A DNA stretch of 64,000 nucleotides, taken from assembly GCA_022842935.1 (NCBI GenBank), contig JALHOP010000001.1, positions 124,001-188,000 on the forward strand. Direction: 5' to 3'. The notes under the pieces were generated by a model. It did not search any database and was not told the origin of the DNA. It saw nothing but the letters and a program-made list of their open reading frames with translations. This document shows, one piece after another, positions 43,922 through 52,429 of this stretch (the stretch's first letter is position 1; each line of letters opens with the position of its first letter). The position numbers and the translations under genes were made by a program. The DNA comes from Myxococcota bacterium (GTDB lineage Bacteria; Myxococcota; XYA12-FULL-58-9; JALHOP01).

Positions 43922-45492
43922 GCGCTCACCACCGTGTCGCGGCACCACTCCTCACGCGTCTCGGGCACGTCGATATTGAAATGTAGACCCCGGCTTTCGC
44001 GTCTCGCACGGGCGCAGCGCACGATGAGATTCGCGACGGTTGCCAGGTTTCGCAGCTCGATGAGGTCGTGGAAGACCTTCACGTTCCAATAGTATTCCCG
44101 GATCTCGAGCTCCAATGCCTGGAGGCGTGTGTGCGCGCGCTCGAGGCGCTTGTCGCTTCGCACGATGCCGACGTAGCTCCACATCGCGCGGCGGACCTCA
44201 TCCCAGTTGTGCGCCACGACGATGCGCTCGTCGGGGTCGACCGACGAGCCAGCGTCCCACTCGGGGAGCTCCACCGGCGTGCCACTTTCGCGGGCGTACC
44301 CAACCATGTCACGCGCGGCGCGTTCACTGACGACGGCTGCTTCGAGCAACGAGTTCGAGGCCAGGCGGTTGGCACCGTGCAAGCCGGTACAGCCGACTTC
44401 GCCTGCCGCCCACAATCCGCGGATACTGGTTGCGCCACGCACGTCGGTTTGCACTCCGCCGCACATGTAGTGGGCCGCAGGGACCACTGGAATCGGTGTC
44501 TTGGTGATGTCGATACCCAGCGCAAGGCATGTCGCATGGATATTCGGAAAGTGCTGCACGGTGAACGCGGGGTCGAGCCTGGTCATGTCGAGTACGACGT
44601 AGTCGTCGCCGGTGCGCTTGAGCTCGTGGTCGATGGCGCGTGCGACGATGTCACGCGGTGCGAGGTCGCCCGCAGGGTGAACGTCCTTCATGAACGCCGT
44701 GCCGTCTCGGCGGCGAAGGACGCCGCCCTCTCCACGCAGCGCTTCGCTGATCAAGAAGGTACGCGCCTGGGGATGGTAGAGGCAGGTTGGATGGAACTGG
44801 AAGAATTCCATGTTCGCTACACGAGCGCCTGCTCTGTAGGCCATTGCGACGCCATCGCCGGTCGCGACGTCGGGGTTCGATGTGTAGAGGTAGACCTTGC
44901 CGGCGCCGCCGCTCGCCAAGAGAGTGGCCTTGGCCCGCACGGTGTGGACCTCGCCCCGCGTAGAATCGAGAACGTAAGCGCCTAGGCATCGCTGGTCACC
45001 GAGGCCGAGTTTCTTGGTGGTGATGAGGTCGACTGCGATGTGGTCCCGGAGGACGGTGATCCCGGTCGTCGCCAGCGCGGCGGTCTCGAGGGCGCGGGCG
45101 ATCTCCCGACCGGTCATGTCCGCGGTGTGTAGGACGCGACGTCGGCTATGCCCGCCCTCGCGCGTCAGGTCGAATCCCGCTTCGTTGCGGTCGAAGGCGA
45201 CGCCCAAGGCGACGAGACGCTCGATCGCCTGAGGACCATCGCCGACGATCGAGCGCACGGCAGCCTCGTTGCAAAGACCAGCACCGGCGGCGAGTGTGTC
45301 GGCAAGGTGGGTCTCGATGCTGTCGTCGCTGCCGATGACCGTCGCGATCCCGCCCTGCGCCCAAGATGTGTTGCTGTCACCGAGGTTGCGTTTGGTGACG
45401 ACCGCGACGCGCCCGTGCTCGGCGAGGCGTAGAGCGGCATTCAAGCCCGCAAGGCCGCTGCCGATCACCAAAAAGTCGACGTCGATCGCCAT
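43918..45492 (-). CDS. nadB: L-aspartate oxidase
   Basis: 524 residues. FAD enzyme that oxidises aspartate to iminoaspartate, the first step of NAD synthesis. Seen: the Rossmann start FLVIGSGLAGLNAALRLAEHG, SNTSWAQGGIA, LTREGGHSRRRVLHTADMTG (substrate-binding Arg/His region), MEFFQFHPTCLY, YMCGGVQTDVRG, LWAAGEVGCTGLHGANRLASNS and a helical C-terminal domain. The motif with HPT and CGG distinguishes NadB from succinate dehydrogenase. nadA and nadC are not in the window. The stop overlaps the transglycosylase start. Confidence 0.96.
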   Translation of the reverse strand: MAIDVDFLVIGSGLAGLNAALRLAEHGRVAVVTKRNLGDSNTSWAQGGIATVIGSDDSIETHLADTLAAGAGLCNEAAVRSIVGDGPQAIERLVALGVAFDRNEAGFDLTREGGHSRRRVLHTADMTGREIARALETAALATTGITVLRDHIAVDLITTKKLGLGDQRCLGAYVLDSTRGEVHTVRAKATLLASGGAGKVYLYTSNPDVATGDGVAMAYRAGARVANMEFFQFHPTCLYHPQARTFLISEALRGEGGVLRRRDGTAFMKDVHPAGDLAPRDIVARAIDHELKRTGDDYVVLDMTRLDPAFTVQHFPNIHATCLALGIDITKTPIPVVPAAHYMCGGVQTDVRGATSIRGLWAAGEVGCTGLHGANRLASNSLLEAAVVSERAARDMVGYARESGTPVELPEWDAGSSVDPDERIVVAHNWDEVRRAMWSYVGIVRSDKRLERAHTRLQALELEIREYYWNVKVFHDLIELRNLATVANLIVRCARARRESRGLHFNIDVPETREEWCRDTVVSA

Positions 45493-45630
45493 GACAGCCT
45501 ACCTCATCGCAGGCCGCCTCCGGCCTTACGCCAAGGCTATAACAGGGTGCGTCGGGTGCGATAGGCTGGGAGCAGCCTCGGGTTACCAAGCTTGCCAAGC
45601 GAGATGGCGCCGAGGGGGACAGCACAGCTC

Positions 45631-45658
45631 TTGACCCGCTGGCGCTGCGCGCTATGTC
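45631..45658 (+). promoter_or_regulatory. Possible sigma-70-type promoter of hrpB-dinB
   Basis: TTGACC at 45631-45636, a 16-bp spacer and TATGTC at 45653-45658 in the 196-bp divergent region between nadB and hrpB. The leader to the ATG at 45689 would be about 24 nt. It is the best hexamer pair I could find by eye in the window. Confidence 0.42.
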
Positions 45659-45688
45659 ACGACGGGTCAACGAGGTGCGCGACAAGCG

Positions 45689-48151
45689 ATGCTCCCGATC
45701 GAGGCGCTCAAGAACGACATCGTGCGCGTCATGGCCGCTGATGGTCGTCTCGTTCTCGAAGCGCCGCCTGGCGCGGGCAAGACCACACAGGTGCCTCGCT
45801 ATCTTCTCGACGCGGGCATGGGAGACCGCGGCGAAATCATCGTGGTGCAGCCACGTAGGCTCGCGGCTCGCATGGCTGCTCGCTTCGTTGCAAAGCAGCT
45901 GGGCGAAAAGGTCGGGGAGCGCGTCGGCTACCAGGTTCGTTTCGAAGAGGCCGTCTCCGCGAAGACGCAGGTGCGCTTCGTGACCGAAGGGCTTCTGGTT
46001 CGCGAGCTCATCCGACGACCGACGCTGGACGGCGTCGCCTGCGTGGTCTTCGACGAGTTTCACGAGCGCCACCTCGACGCAGAGCTGGCGCTCACCTTGG
46101 TCACCGAGCTCAAAGACGACGCGCGGTCCGACCTCGGCGTCATCGTCATGTCGGCGACCCTGGACGCCGAGCCCATCGCCAACTGGCTCCATGCCGAACG
46201 CCTGCGCTCCGAGGGTCGGCGCTTCCCCGTAACCATCGAGCACGTCGGTAGCCCCGGCGCTCGTCCGCTCGAGCAGTCAGTTGCCTTTCAGGTGAAGCGC
46301 GCTCTCAATACGCATTCGGGTGACGTTCTCGTGTTCTTGCCGGGAGTCGGCGAGATCATGCGCTGCATGAGCGTGCTGGGTGGCCTCGAGGCGCTCGTAT
46401 TGCCCCTGCACGGCGAGCTGTCCCCCGAGGAGCAAGACCGCGCTGTCGATCCAGGCGAGCGGCGCAAGGTGGTGCTAGCCACGAACGTCGCCGAGACGTC
46501 GGTGACCATCGAGGGGATTGGCGTGGTCATCGACACGGGCCTTGCGCGCGTCGCAAGTCATGACCCGTGGAGCGGCATGCCGCTGCTCAAGATGCAGCGC
46601 ATCAGCCGCGCGAGCGCCGACCAGCGAGCTGGCCGCGCCGGCCGGACGCGCGCCGGCCACTGTGTGCGTATGTTCGCGGAAGCAGAGCTCACCGCCGACT
46701 ACGAGACGCCAGAGATACGCCGGCTCGATCTCGCCGATGCGGTGCTCACCATCCGCGCGGCGGGCCATGACCCGATGACCTTGCCGTGGCTCGAGCCACC
46801 GAAGCCGCATGCGCTGGGCGCAGCCTCCGAGCTCCTCACCCTCTTGGGCGCGCTCGACGCGAAAGGCGCGGTGACGTCAATCGGCCGCGACATGCTCCGT
46901 TACCCCACGCATCCACGCCTCGCCCGCGTCATGGTCGAGGCGCGTAAGCGAGGAGTACCCGGTGACGCCGCTCTGGTCGTTGCTCTGCTCGCGGAGCGCG
47001 ACGTGACGACCAGTCGCCGCGCCGTGACCAGCGCTTCAGCGGACGTCATCGCGATCGCCGATGCGGTGCTCGACCTCGAGCGCGCGCGGTTCGACCACAG
47101 CGCAGCCGAGCGCTTGGGCCTGCGCGCAGGTCCAGTGCGCCAGGTGATACGCGCCCGCGACCAGCTACGGCGCATCGCCGGCAACGAGCGTCGTGACGAT
47201 GACGTGCCGCTTCGCATGGCGCTGCTTGCTGGCTTTCCCGACCGTGTCGCCAAGGTGTTGTCCCGTCCGCGCGACGCCGACGCTCCGCTCGCGACGTGTG
47301 CCTCGGGCTCTGCGTCGCTGTCCCGCAATAGCGTTGTCGATGCGACTTGGCTCATCGCTCTCGACGCCGAGCAACGTCAGCGCGAGCCGTTGGTTCGCGG
47401 CGCTTGTGCCATCGCGAGCGACTGGCTCATCGAGCTCTTCGCTGACCGCATCGTCGAGAGCGACGAGCTGGTTTGGAACCCCGACCGTGAGCGTGTCGAC
47501 CGCGTGACCCGTATGGCCTACGGGGCGCTCGCCATCGACGAGGACAGGAGACCGGCCGAGGCGTCCGCCGAAGCGGCGGCAGTGCTCATGGAGCAGCTCA
47601 AGCGTCGCGGACTCGCGAGTGTTCTCGACGTCGAGACGCTCGAACATCTGCGTGGCCGCGTCGAGCTCGCGCGTGGTAACGGCCTCGACCTGCCGAGCGT
47701 CGACGAGCTGCTTACCAAGGCTCTCGAGGACGCGGCGGCGACGTCGTTCGCACAAGTACGTGATGCCTCCTTGCTCGCGCAGGTCCAGGCGCAGCTCGCC
47801 TCCACGTCTCTCGACGCGAAGGTTCCACCGTCGTGGCGACTCGCAAACGGCAAGTCGCTCCCCATTCACTACGAGCCCGGTAAGCCACCCTGGGTCGAGT
47901 CGTATCTCCAGGACTTCTTTGGCACCGAGCGCGGCCCGCGCATTCTCGATGGCCGCGTCGCGCTCACCATGCATCTTCTTGGACCCAACAAACGACCGCT
48001 GCAGGTGACGAGTGATCTCGCGAGCTTCTGGGATACACACTATCCCGAGCTCAAGCCGCAGCTCTCGCGGCGCTACCCAAAGCACCACTGGCCCGACAAC
48101 CCGCGCACGGCGGAAGCGCAAGCGTTCAAGTCGCGTCTCAAGTCGTCATGA
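45689..48151 (+). CDS. hrpB: HrpB-type DEAH-like RNA helicase
   Basis: 820 residues. Superfamily 2 ATPase: Walker A APPGAGKTT at 25-33, PRRLAARMAA (Ia), DEFH at 122-125 in place of the canonical DEAH/DEFH box, MSATLD (III), ATNVAETSVTIEGIGVVID (V) and RAGRAGRTRAGHC (VI), followed by winged-helix, HA2-like and a C-terminal HrpB-specific region ending PQLSRRYPKHHWPDNP. The length and the C-terminal PKHxWPxDP-like motif identify HrpB rather than HrpA. The cellular role of HrpB is poorly known; RNA metabolism is assumed. Its stop overlaps the dinB start (ATGA). Confidence 0.93.
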   Translation: MLPIEALKNDIVRVMAADGRLVLEAPPGAGKTTQVPRYLLDAGMGDRGEIIVVQPRRLAARMAARFVAKQLGEKVGERVGYQVRFEEAVSAKTQVRFVTEGLLVRELIRRPTLDGVACVVFDEFHERHLDAELALTLVTELKDDARSDLGVIVMSATLDAEPIANWLHAERLRSEGRRFPVTIEHVGSPGARPLEQSVAFQVKRALNTHSGDVLVFLPGVGEIMRCMSVLGGLEALVLPLHGELSPEEQDRAVDPGERRKVVLATNVAETSVTIEGIGVVIDTGLARVASHDPWSGMPLLKMQRISRASADQRAGRAGRTRAGHCVRMFAEAELTADYETPEIRRLDLADAVLTIRAAGHDPMTLPWLEPPKPHALGAASELLTLLGALDAKGAVTSIGRDMLRYPTHPRLARVMVEARKRGVPGDAALVVALLAERDVTTSRRAVTSASADVIAIADAVLDLERARFDHSAAERLGLRAGPVRQVIRARDQLRRIAGNERRDDDVPLRMALLAGFPDRVAKVLSRPRDADAPLATCASGSASLSRNSVVDATWLIALDAEQRQREPLVRGACAIASDWLIELFADRIVESDELVWNPDRERVDRVTRMAYGALAIDEDRRPAEASAEAAAVLMEQLKRRGLASVLDVETLEHLRGRVELARGNGLDLPSVDELLTKALEDAAATSFAQVRDASLLAQVQAQLASTSLDAKVPPSWRLANGKSLPIHYEPGKPPWVESYLQDFFGTERGPRILDGRVALTMHLLGPNKRPLQVTSDLASFWDTHYPELKPQLSRRYPKHHWPDNPRTAEAQAFKSRLKSS

Positions 48152-49317
48152 ATCGCTGGCCCCGCGTCATCCTTCACGCCGATATGGATGCGTTCTACGC
48201 GGCCATCGAACAACGCGACCGACCCGAGCTGCGCGGCAAGCCCATCTTGGTGGGTGGCGCCACGGGGCGCAGCGTGGTCACCACCGCCAGTTATGAGGCG
48301 CGGCCGTTTGGAGTCGGTAGCGCCATGCCCATGGCCACCGCGCGCCGCCTCTGTCCGCAGGCCGTCATCGTCGAGCCGCGCCATGCGCACTACGCGGCGG
48401 TGTCCGAAGAGATCATGGCCGTCTTCGCGGACTTCTCGCCCACCGTCGAGGCCCTGAGCCTCGATGAGGCCTTCATCGACATGACTGGCGCTGAACGGCT
48501 TTTTGGTCCGCCTGAGCGGATGGCGCGCGCGCTGAAAGAAAAGGTCTATGCAAAGACGCGGCTACGCGTGTCGGTTGGGGCCGCGCCGAGCAAATACGTC
48601 GCCAAGGTCGCAAGCGACGTGGGCAAACCCGATGGTCTCGTCGTGGTGCCTCCGGACGAGGTGTTGCGTTTTCTTCATCCCTTGCCCGTGAAGCGTCTCT
48701 GGGGCGTCGGGCCCAAAGCGGCCGAGGAACTGCGAGCGCGTGGACTTGCGACCATTGGCGACGTCGCGCGCACCGATCGCGAGGTGCTGACGCGCGCTTT
48801 TGGTGCCCTGGGCGACCACATCGCCGAGCTCGCGGCTGGCTACGACCCGCGCGATGTCATCCCCGACCGTGACAACAAGAGCGTCGGTGCCGAGCAGACG
48901 CTCGAACGCGATGTTGCTGGCGCAAAGGACATCACGCCGTATCTTCTGCACTCGGCGGATCGCATTGCTCACCGTCTCCGCGCGACCGGAATCAAGGCCC
49001 GCGGCGTCCGCGTGAAGCTGAAGACCTTCGATTTCCAGATCAATACGCGTCAGGCGCGGCTCGAACGGCCGACCGACTCGGCTGACGCGCTCTTCGCCGC
49101 GGCAAAAAAGCTCCTCCCTGCCTTCGACCTCGAGGTCCCGGTTCGTCTCGTGGGGCTTGCCACCTATGACTTCGTCGATGGCACGGCGCCCGAGCAGGGC
49201 GAGCTCTTCGGTGGCGCCGAGCGCCAGAAGCGAGGCAACCTCGACAAGACGCTCGACGCGGTCTGGGAGAAGTTCGGCCGCGCTGCGCTAAAGCGCGCAA
49301 GCGACGTCGACGAGTAA
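48148..49317 (+). CDS. dinB: DNA polymerase IV (Y family)
   Basis: 389 residues. Error-prone translesion polymerase. HADMDAFYAAIEQRD places the first catalytic Asp at 12; YEARPFGVGSAMPMATARRL and SLDEAFIDMTG give the second Asp106 and Glu107 of the active site; the helix-hairpin-helix RLWGVGPKAAEELRARG and a little-finger domain follow. A C-terminal clamp-binding motif may be GELFGG. It is translationally coupled to hrpB (ATGA overlap), with no LexA-like operator visible between them, so damage control, if any, would have to act at the upstream promoter. Confidence 0.95.
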   Translation: MNRWPRVILHADMDAFYAAIEQRDRPELRGKPILVGGATGRSVVTTASYEARPFGVGSAMPMATARRLCPQAVIVEPRHAHYAAVSEEIMAVFADFSPTVEALSLDEAFIDMTGAERLFGPPERMARALKEKVYAKTRLRVSVGAAPSKYVAKVASDVGKPDGLVVVPPDEVLRFLHPLPVKRLWGVGPKAAEELRARGLATIGDVARTDREVLTRAFGALGDHIAELAAGYDPRDVIPDRDNKSVGAEQTLERDVAGAKDITPYLLHSADRIAHRLRATGIKARGVRVKLKTFDFQINTRQARLERPTDSADALFAAAKKLLPAFDLEVPVRLVGLATYDFVDGTAPEQGELFGGAERQKRGNLDKTLDAVWEKFGRAALKRASDVDE

Positions 49318-49585
49318 ATCAACTGCTCGCGACGTATGCGCGCCTGAAAGGGGGACCTCGAAGACCACCCGCGTGACCGTGATGTCCCCGAGGAACGGGT
49401 CGCCCGGTGCGGTTGAGGGCGCGCGTTTGGCCTGACATGTTGACAGATGCCGGCCCGCATTCCTCCGAGCGGCGCCCTGTCCTCGCTACGCGCCTTAGTG
49501 CGCTAGGGCGGCACGCGCGCGCAAGACAACTTCACGGGCGCCGCGCCGATACACACGCACGCCAAAACGGCAGGGGTCTATCGCG
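49318..49585. other. 268-bp intergenic region after dinB
   Basis: I see no supported gene here. A few short frames exist but have no ribosome-binding site or coding character. TTGACA at 49439-49444 has no recognisable -10 partner. AGGGG about 9 nt before the ATG at 49586 is the ribosome-binding site of the next gene. Confidence 0.5.
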
Positions 49586-50512
49586 ATGACTGAAGGTGTT
49601 GCTCCGAAAGCGTCCATCTATGCCTTGAGTCCCGACACCGTTTCGCCGGTTCGCGAGGATAGCAACCTCCCGGCGCTCGCCACCTCCCGGGCGCTAGCGA
49701 CGACGAATTCGCCCCTCGCAGTCTATCAACGCGCCGTCGTCGAGTTTGGCCGCGCCTCGGCCAACGTCGGTGAGAGCGGCGGCGCGCCCATCAAGGTGCC
49801 CACTGGCTGGGGCTACTTCTTCCGCATGTTCAGCGCGGTGACCGGCGGGGGCACGGCCACCACGTTGGCTGGTACGGCCGCGGTCGCGGCGCTCACGGCC
49901 GTGGAATTCACGTTCGCCCCCGCGATGATCGTCGCCGGGGTGACCGCCTTAGGGAGCGTCATCGTCGGCGGTATCATGGCGGACGAAGGCAAGTTTCGCC
50001 GCTGGGGGCAGGAGCGCAAGGAGCGCCTCAGCGCGGCTCGCGGCAAGAACCCACTCGAGGCGAGCCGCGTCACTTTTTTGGTACGGCAGTTCGAGAAAGC
50101 GCAGCCGCTCGAGCGCGCCCTCCTGGGTGACCTCGCGGCCCGTTGGCTGCGCGAGCTCGACGAGCGCAGGGTTATCGGAAAAGAGTCGCGTGACATGTTG
50201 CGCGGCATCGTCAACGAGGCGGGCGCGCTCCCTCCCGAGCTCAAGGCCGTGAGCCAGCGCATTGCCGCGGTTGCCGGCACCATCTTCGACGCGCGTGGAG
50301 CAACGATGAGCGATTTGGATGATCACTACGCCAGAAGGGTGCTCGCCGCCTGCGACGCGCTCACGGATGAAGAGCGCGCTGCTCTCGTGCCCGCTGTTCG
50401 CGACATTCTCTTTCAGGGCGAGAAGCCACGCGTCGCGATGTCCTTCGAAGCGTGCCAGGCTCTCCTCGAGGGCTTGGTACCGCGCAAGAGCGCGAACGCG
50501 AGCTCAGGCTAG
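49586..50512 (+). CDS. Two-span membrane protein of unknown function
   Basis: 308 residues. A soluble N-terminus of about 80 residues is followed by two Gly/Ala-rich hydrophobic segments at about 86-108 and 110-131 that form a hairpin, then a basic loop (GKFRRWGQERKERLSAARGK) and a long helical cytoplasmic domain of about 170 residues. By charge both ends are cytoplasmic. I do not recognise the family. The layout (soluble start, hairpin, helical end) recalls the 22773-23432 protein in general plan, but I see no sequence similarity. The 3' end overlaps the convergent 50509 gene by four bases. Confidence 0.7.
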   Translation: MTEGVAPKASIYALSPDTVSPVREDSNLPALATSRALATTNSPLAVYQRAVVEFGRASANVGESGGAPIKVPTGWGYFFRMFSAVTGGGTATTLAGTAAVAALTAVEFTFAPAMIVAGVTALGSVIVGGIMADEGKFRRWGQERKERLSAARGKNPLEASRVTFLVRQFEKAQPLERALLGDLAARWLRELDERRVIGKESRDMLRGIVNEAGALPPELKAVSQRIAAVAGTIFDARGATMSDLDDHYARRVLAACDALTDEERAALVPAVRDILFQGEKPRVAMSFEACQALLEGLVPRKSANASSG

Positions 50513-51801
50513 AGCGCTCCTTTGGCCTCGAGCTTCGCGACGAGCTCTGCGTAGACTTCGACGAACACTTTGACGGGGCTCGGCCCGCCAAGAGACTGGG
50601 CGGCTGGGCACCCTGTGGTTCGCGACGGCAGAGCGTCGAAGCGCGCTCCATGCTCCCGCGCGACGCGAGCGACAAGCTCAGGCGTCAGCTCGAGACGCCC
50701 ATCAACCAAACGGAAGTGTTCGGGTGACCAGCGACCGGCGACGGGCGCACCATCTTCGAGGGCGCCGAGGAACAGGTAGAGCACTTTCTGGTGCGTCGCG
50801 GCCATCTTCGCCACCAGAGGGAGCGAGGCGCGCAAGACGGCCGAGCTGTCGAGCCCGTGGCCCCGGGCGAAGGTGTGCGCGACCTCCGCCATCCGGCTGA
50901 CGACCTCGATGGCTGTCCAGAGCCCTTGGTCGAGTAAACGCGTGGGGCTGTCGCTCGGTACTGCACCGGGCAGGTGTCGCTGCGTGAATGTGTGGACGGC
51001 GCCGAGCCGTGCCCAGGCCCGTCCCAGCGGACCCTCCTCGCGGAGGAGGTCACGGACGAATCGATTCGTCGTATGGGTCGATAGCGTCAGCAAGCTCTGC
51101 TCGAGCGCAACGAGCGGCTGGCTGGATTCCGCGACCTCATCCGAGATGCCCTGGGTTCGCGCCGCGCCAGCGAATAGCTCGGTAAGGGGACGCGCGAGCG
51201 CCATGACGATGGCGTTTTGCTCGGCCTTGATGTCTGCTTTGGCGGACGAACTCAGTTCGGTGCAGTCAAGAGCGTGCATCGGCTGCGCGCTGCCCTCGAC
51301 AATGGCTTGTGCGTGCGTGCGGATCTCGAGACGGCGCGCGACCAAACGCGGCGTCGTTCCAATCTGGAGAGGCAGAGCCACCGCGGTCATGAGACTGTCG
51401 CCTGGTGCGAGTACGATAACCGGCGCGGGGCTGCGGCTGCTCGGGACATGAACCCAAAAGTCGTCACCAGGACATGCCAGCCGGTGCGCCGCGTCGACGT
51501 CGAACCTGCCAAGGGTGATCGACTGATCGGCGAATGCCTTGATCTCGGCCGCCACGATCTCGATGCGTCCATCACTTCGCGCGATGCGTAGGAAAGCCTG
51601 TCCACCGACGAGGCTCGCAACGACCTCCGAGCTCACCCTGTCTGCCCCGATGCCGCCGCTCGTCGGTCCGGTAAAGCGTACACAAGGGCGCTTCGGGACG
51701 TCCTTGGTGCACTCGGCTGCAAGAGCTGCCGTCGGCGCGGCGCTCGGGTCCGTCGACGGCGTCCGCAAATGGGCTGCTTCGATGACGCCGCGGACGATCA
51801 C
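50509..51801 (-). CDS. Uncharacterised 430-residue protein
   Basis: No signal peptide or membrane span. The first 130 residues are beta-rich and PilZ-like in feel (KRPCVRFTGPTSGGIGADRV, SDGRIEIVAAEIKAF, TLGRFDVDAAHRL) but lack the RxxxR...DxSxxG signature, so PilZ is not claimed. The middle and C-terminal parts are helical (ADIKAEQNAIVMALARPLTE, SLPLVAKMAATHQKVLYLFL). Its ATG overlaps the stop of the 155-residue gene upstream (ATGA), so the two are coupled and probably act together. The family is unknown to me. Confidence 0.68.
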   Translation of the reverse strand: MIVRGVIEAAHLRTPSTDPSAAPTAALAAECTKDVPKRPCVRFTGPTSGGIGADRVSSEVVASLVGGQAFLRIARSDGRIEIVAAEIKAFADQSITLGRFDVDAAHRLACPGDDFWVHVPSSRSPAPVIVLAPGDSLMTAVALPLQIGTTPRLVARRLEIRTHAQAIVEGSAQPMHALDCTELSSSAKADIKAEQNAIVMALARPLTELFAGAARTQGISDEVAESSQPLVALEQSLLTLSTHTTNRFVRDLLREEGPLGRAWARLGAVHTFTQRHLPGAVPSDSPTRLLDQGLWTAIEVVSRMAEVAHTFARGHGLDSSAVLRASLPLVAKMAATHQKVLYLFLGALEDGAPVAGRWSPEHFRLVDGRLELTPELVARVAREHGARFDALPSRTTGCPAAQSLGGPSPVKVFVEVYAELVAKLEAKGAL

Positions 51802-52265
51802 GTCGTGCGCGTGAGAAGGCCAGAAAAGGTGTTCGCTATTCCGCGCAGCGTCGTAATCATCCAGTCCTGCTCGCCAATCTGATCGGAGAGCGCGTTACGC
51901 AGGGCCAACGCGGTGGCATATTTCCCGCGCGCTTCGGCGTGCACCGCCTGTCGATCGAGCAGCATCACCTGTTCGCCGCTGCGGCCGAAGTAGCGGCGGG
52001 TCACCACGTAGACTTTTTCTCCGTCGACCTGCACCGCCAGGCGCTCAGGACCGTGGTTACCGACGCTACCCCGCGCCAAAATGACATGTGCTGCTGGTCG
52101 AGCCGGCTCCGTCATGCCAATGAGCGTCTTGAGGTCGCGTATCGTCGCGTCGACGCGCTTGAGCTCCCGCCGCGACAGCTCCTCGTGCCGTAGCGGCCGG
52201 GTCTCGATCTCGCTGATAATCCGTTGTTTGTACGCGCGATCGATGAGTCTTTGCGAAATGGACAC
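51798..52265 (-). CDS. Uncharacterised 155-residue protein, first gene of a coupled pair
   Basis: Begins MSISQRLIDRAYKQRIISEI. The N-terminal third is charged and helical (RHEELSRRELKRVDATIRDL), the middle is a beta segment (HVILARGSVGNHGPERLAVQ, then VDGEKVYVVTRRYFGRSG), and the end is helical. No export signal. Not recognised. It overlaps the downstream 430-residue gene by four bases. Confidence 0.66.
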   Translation of the reverse strand: MSISQRLIDRAYKQRIISEIETRPLRHEELSRRELKRVDATIRDLKTLIGMTEPARPAAHVILARGSVGNHGPERLAVQVDGEKVYVVTRRYFGRSGEQVMLLDRQAVHAEARGKYATALALRNALSDQIGEQDWMITTLRGIANTFSGLLTRTT

Positions 52266-52429
52266 GCGACACCCCGCATGATCGTGATGAGAGTATCGGC
52301 AACGGGACGCGAAAGTTGCGGCAAACCCTTTTCCTGCGCGCGCGGGGGGCGGCTGGGCTTTTCTTCAGAGCTCGCAGAGGGAGGTTTCGCGCGAGCGCCA
52401 CAAACGGACGAGACATTCGATGTCCGAAC

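Noticed and set aside
49407-49589. Small protein gene between dinB and 49586
   Set aside because: Arg/His-rich composition, no ribosome-binding site and overlap with the next start.
50509-51801. PilZ c-di-GMP receptor
   Set aside because: The N-terminal beta-rich region lacks the RxxxR and DxSxxG residues required for c-di-GMP binding.
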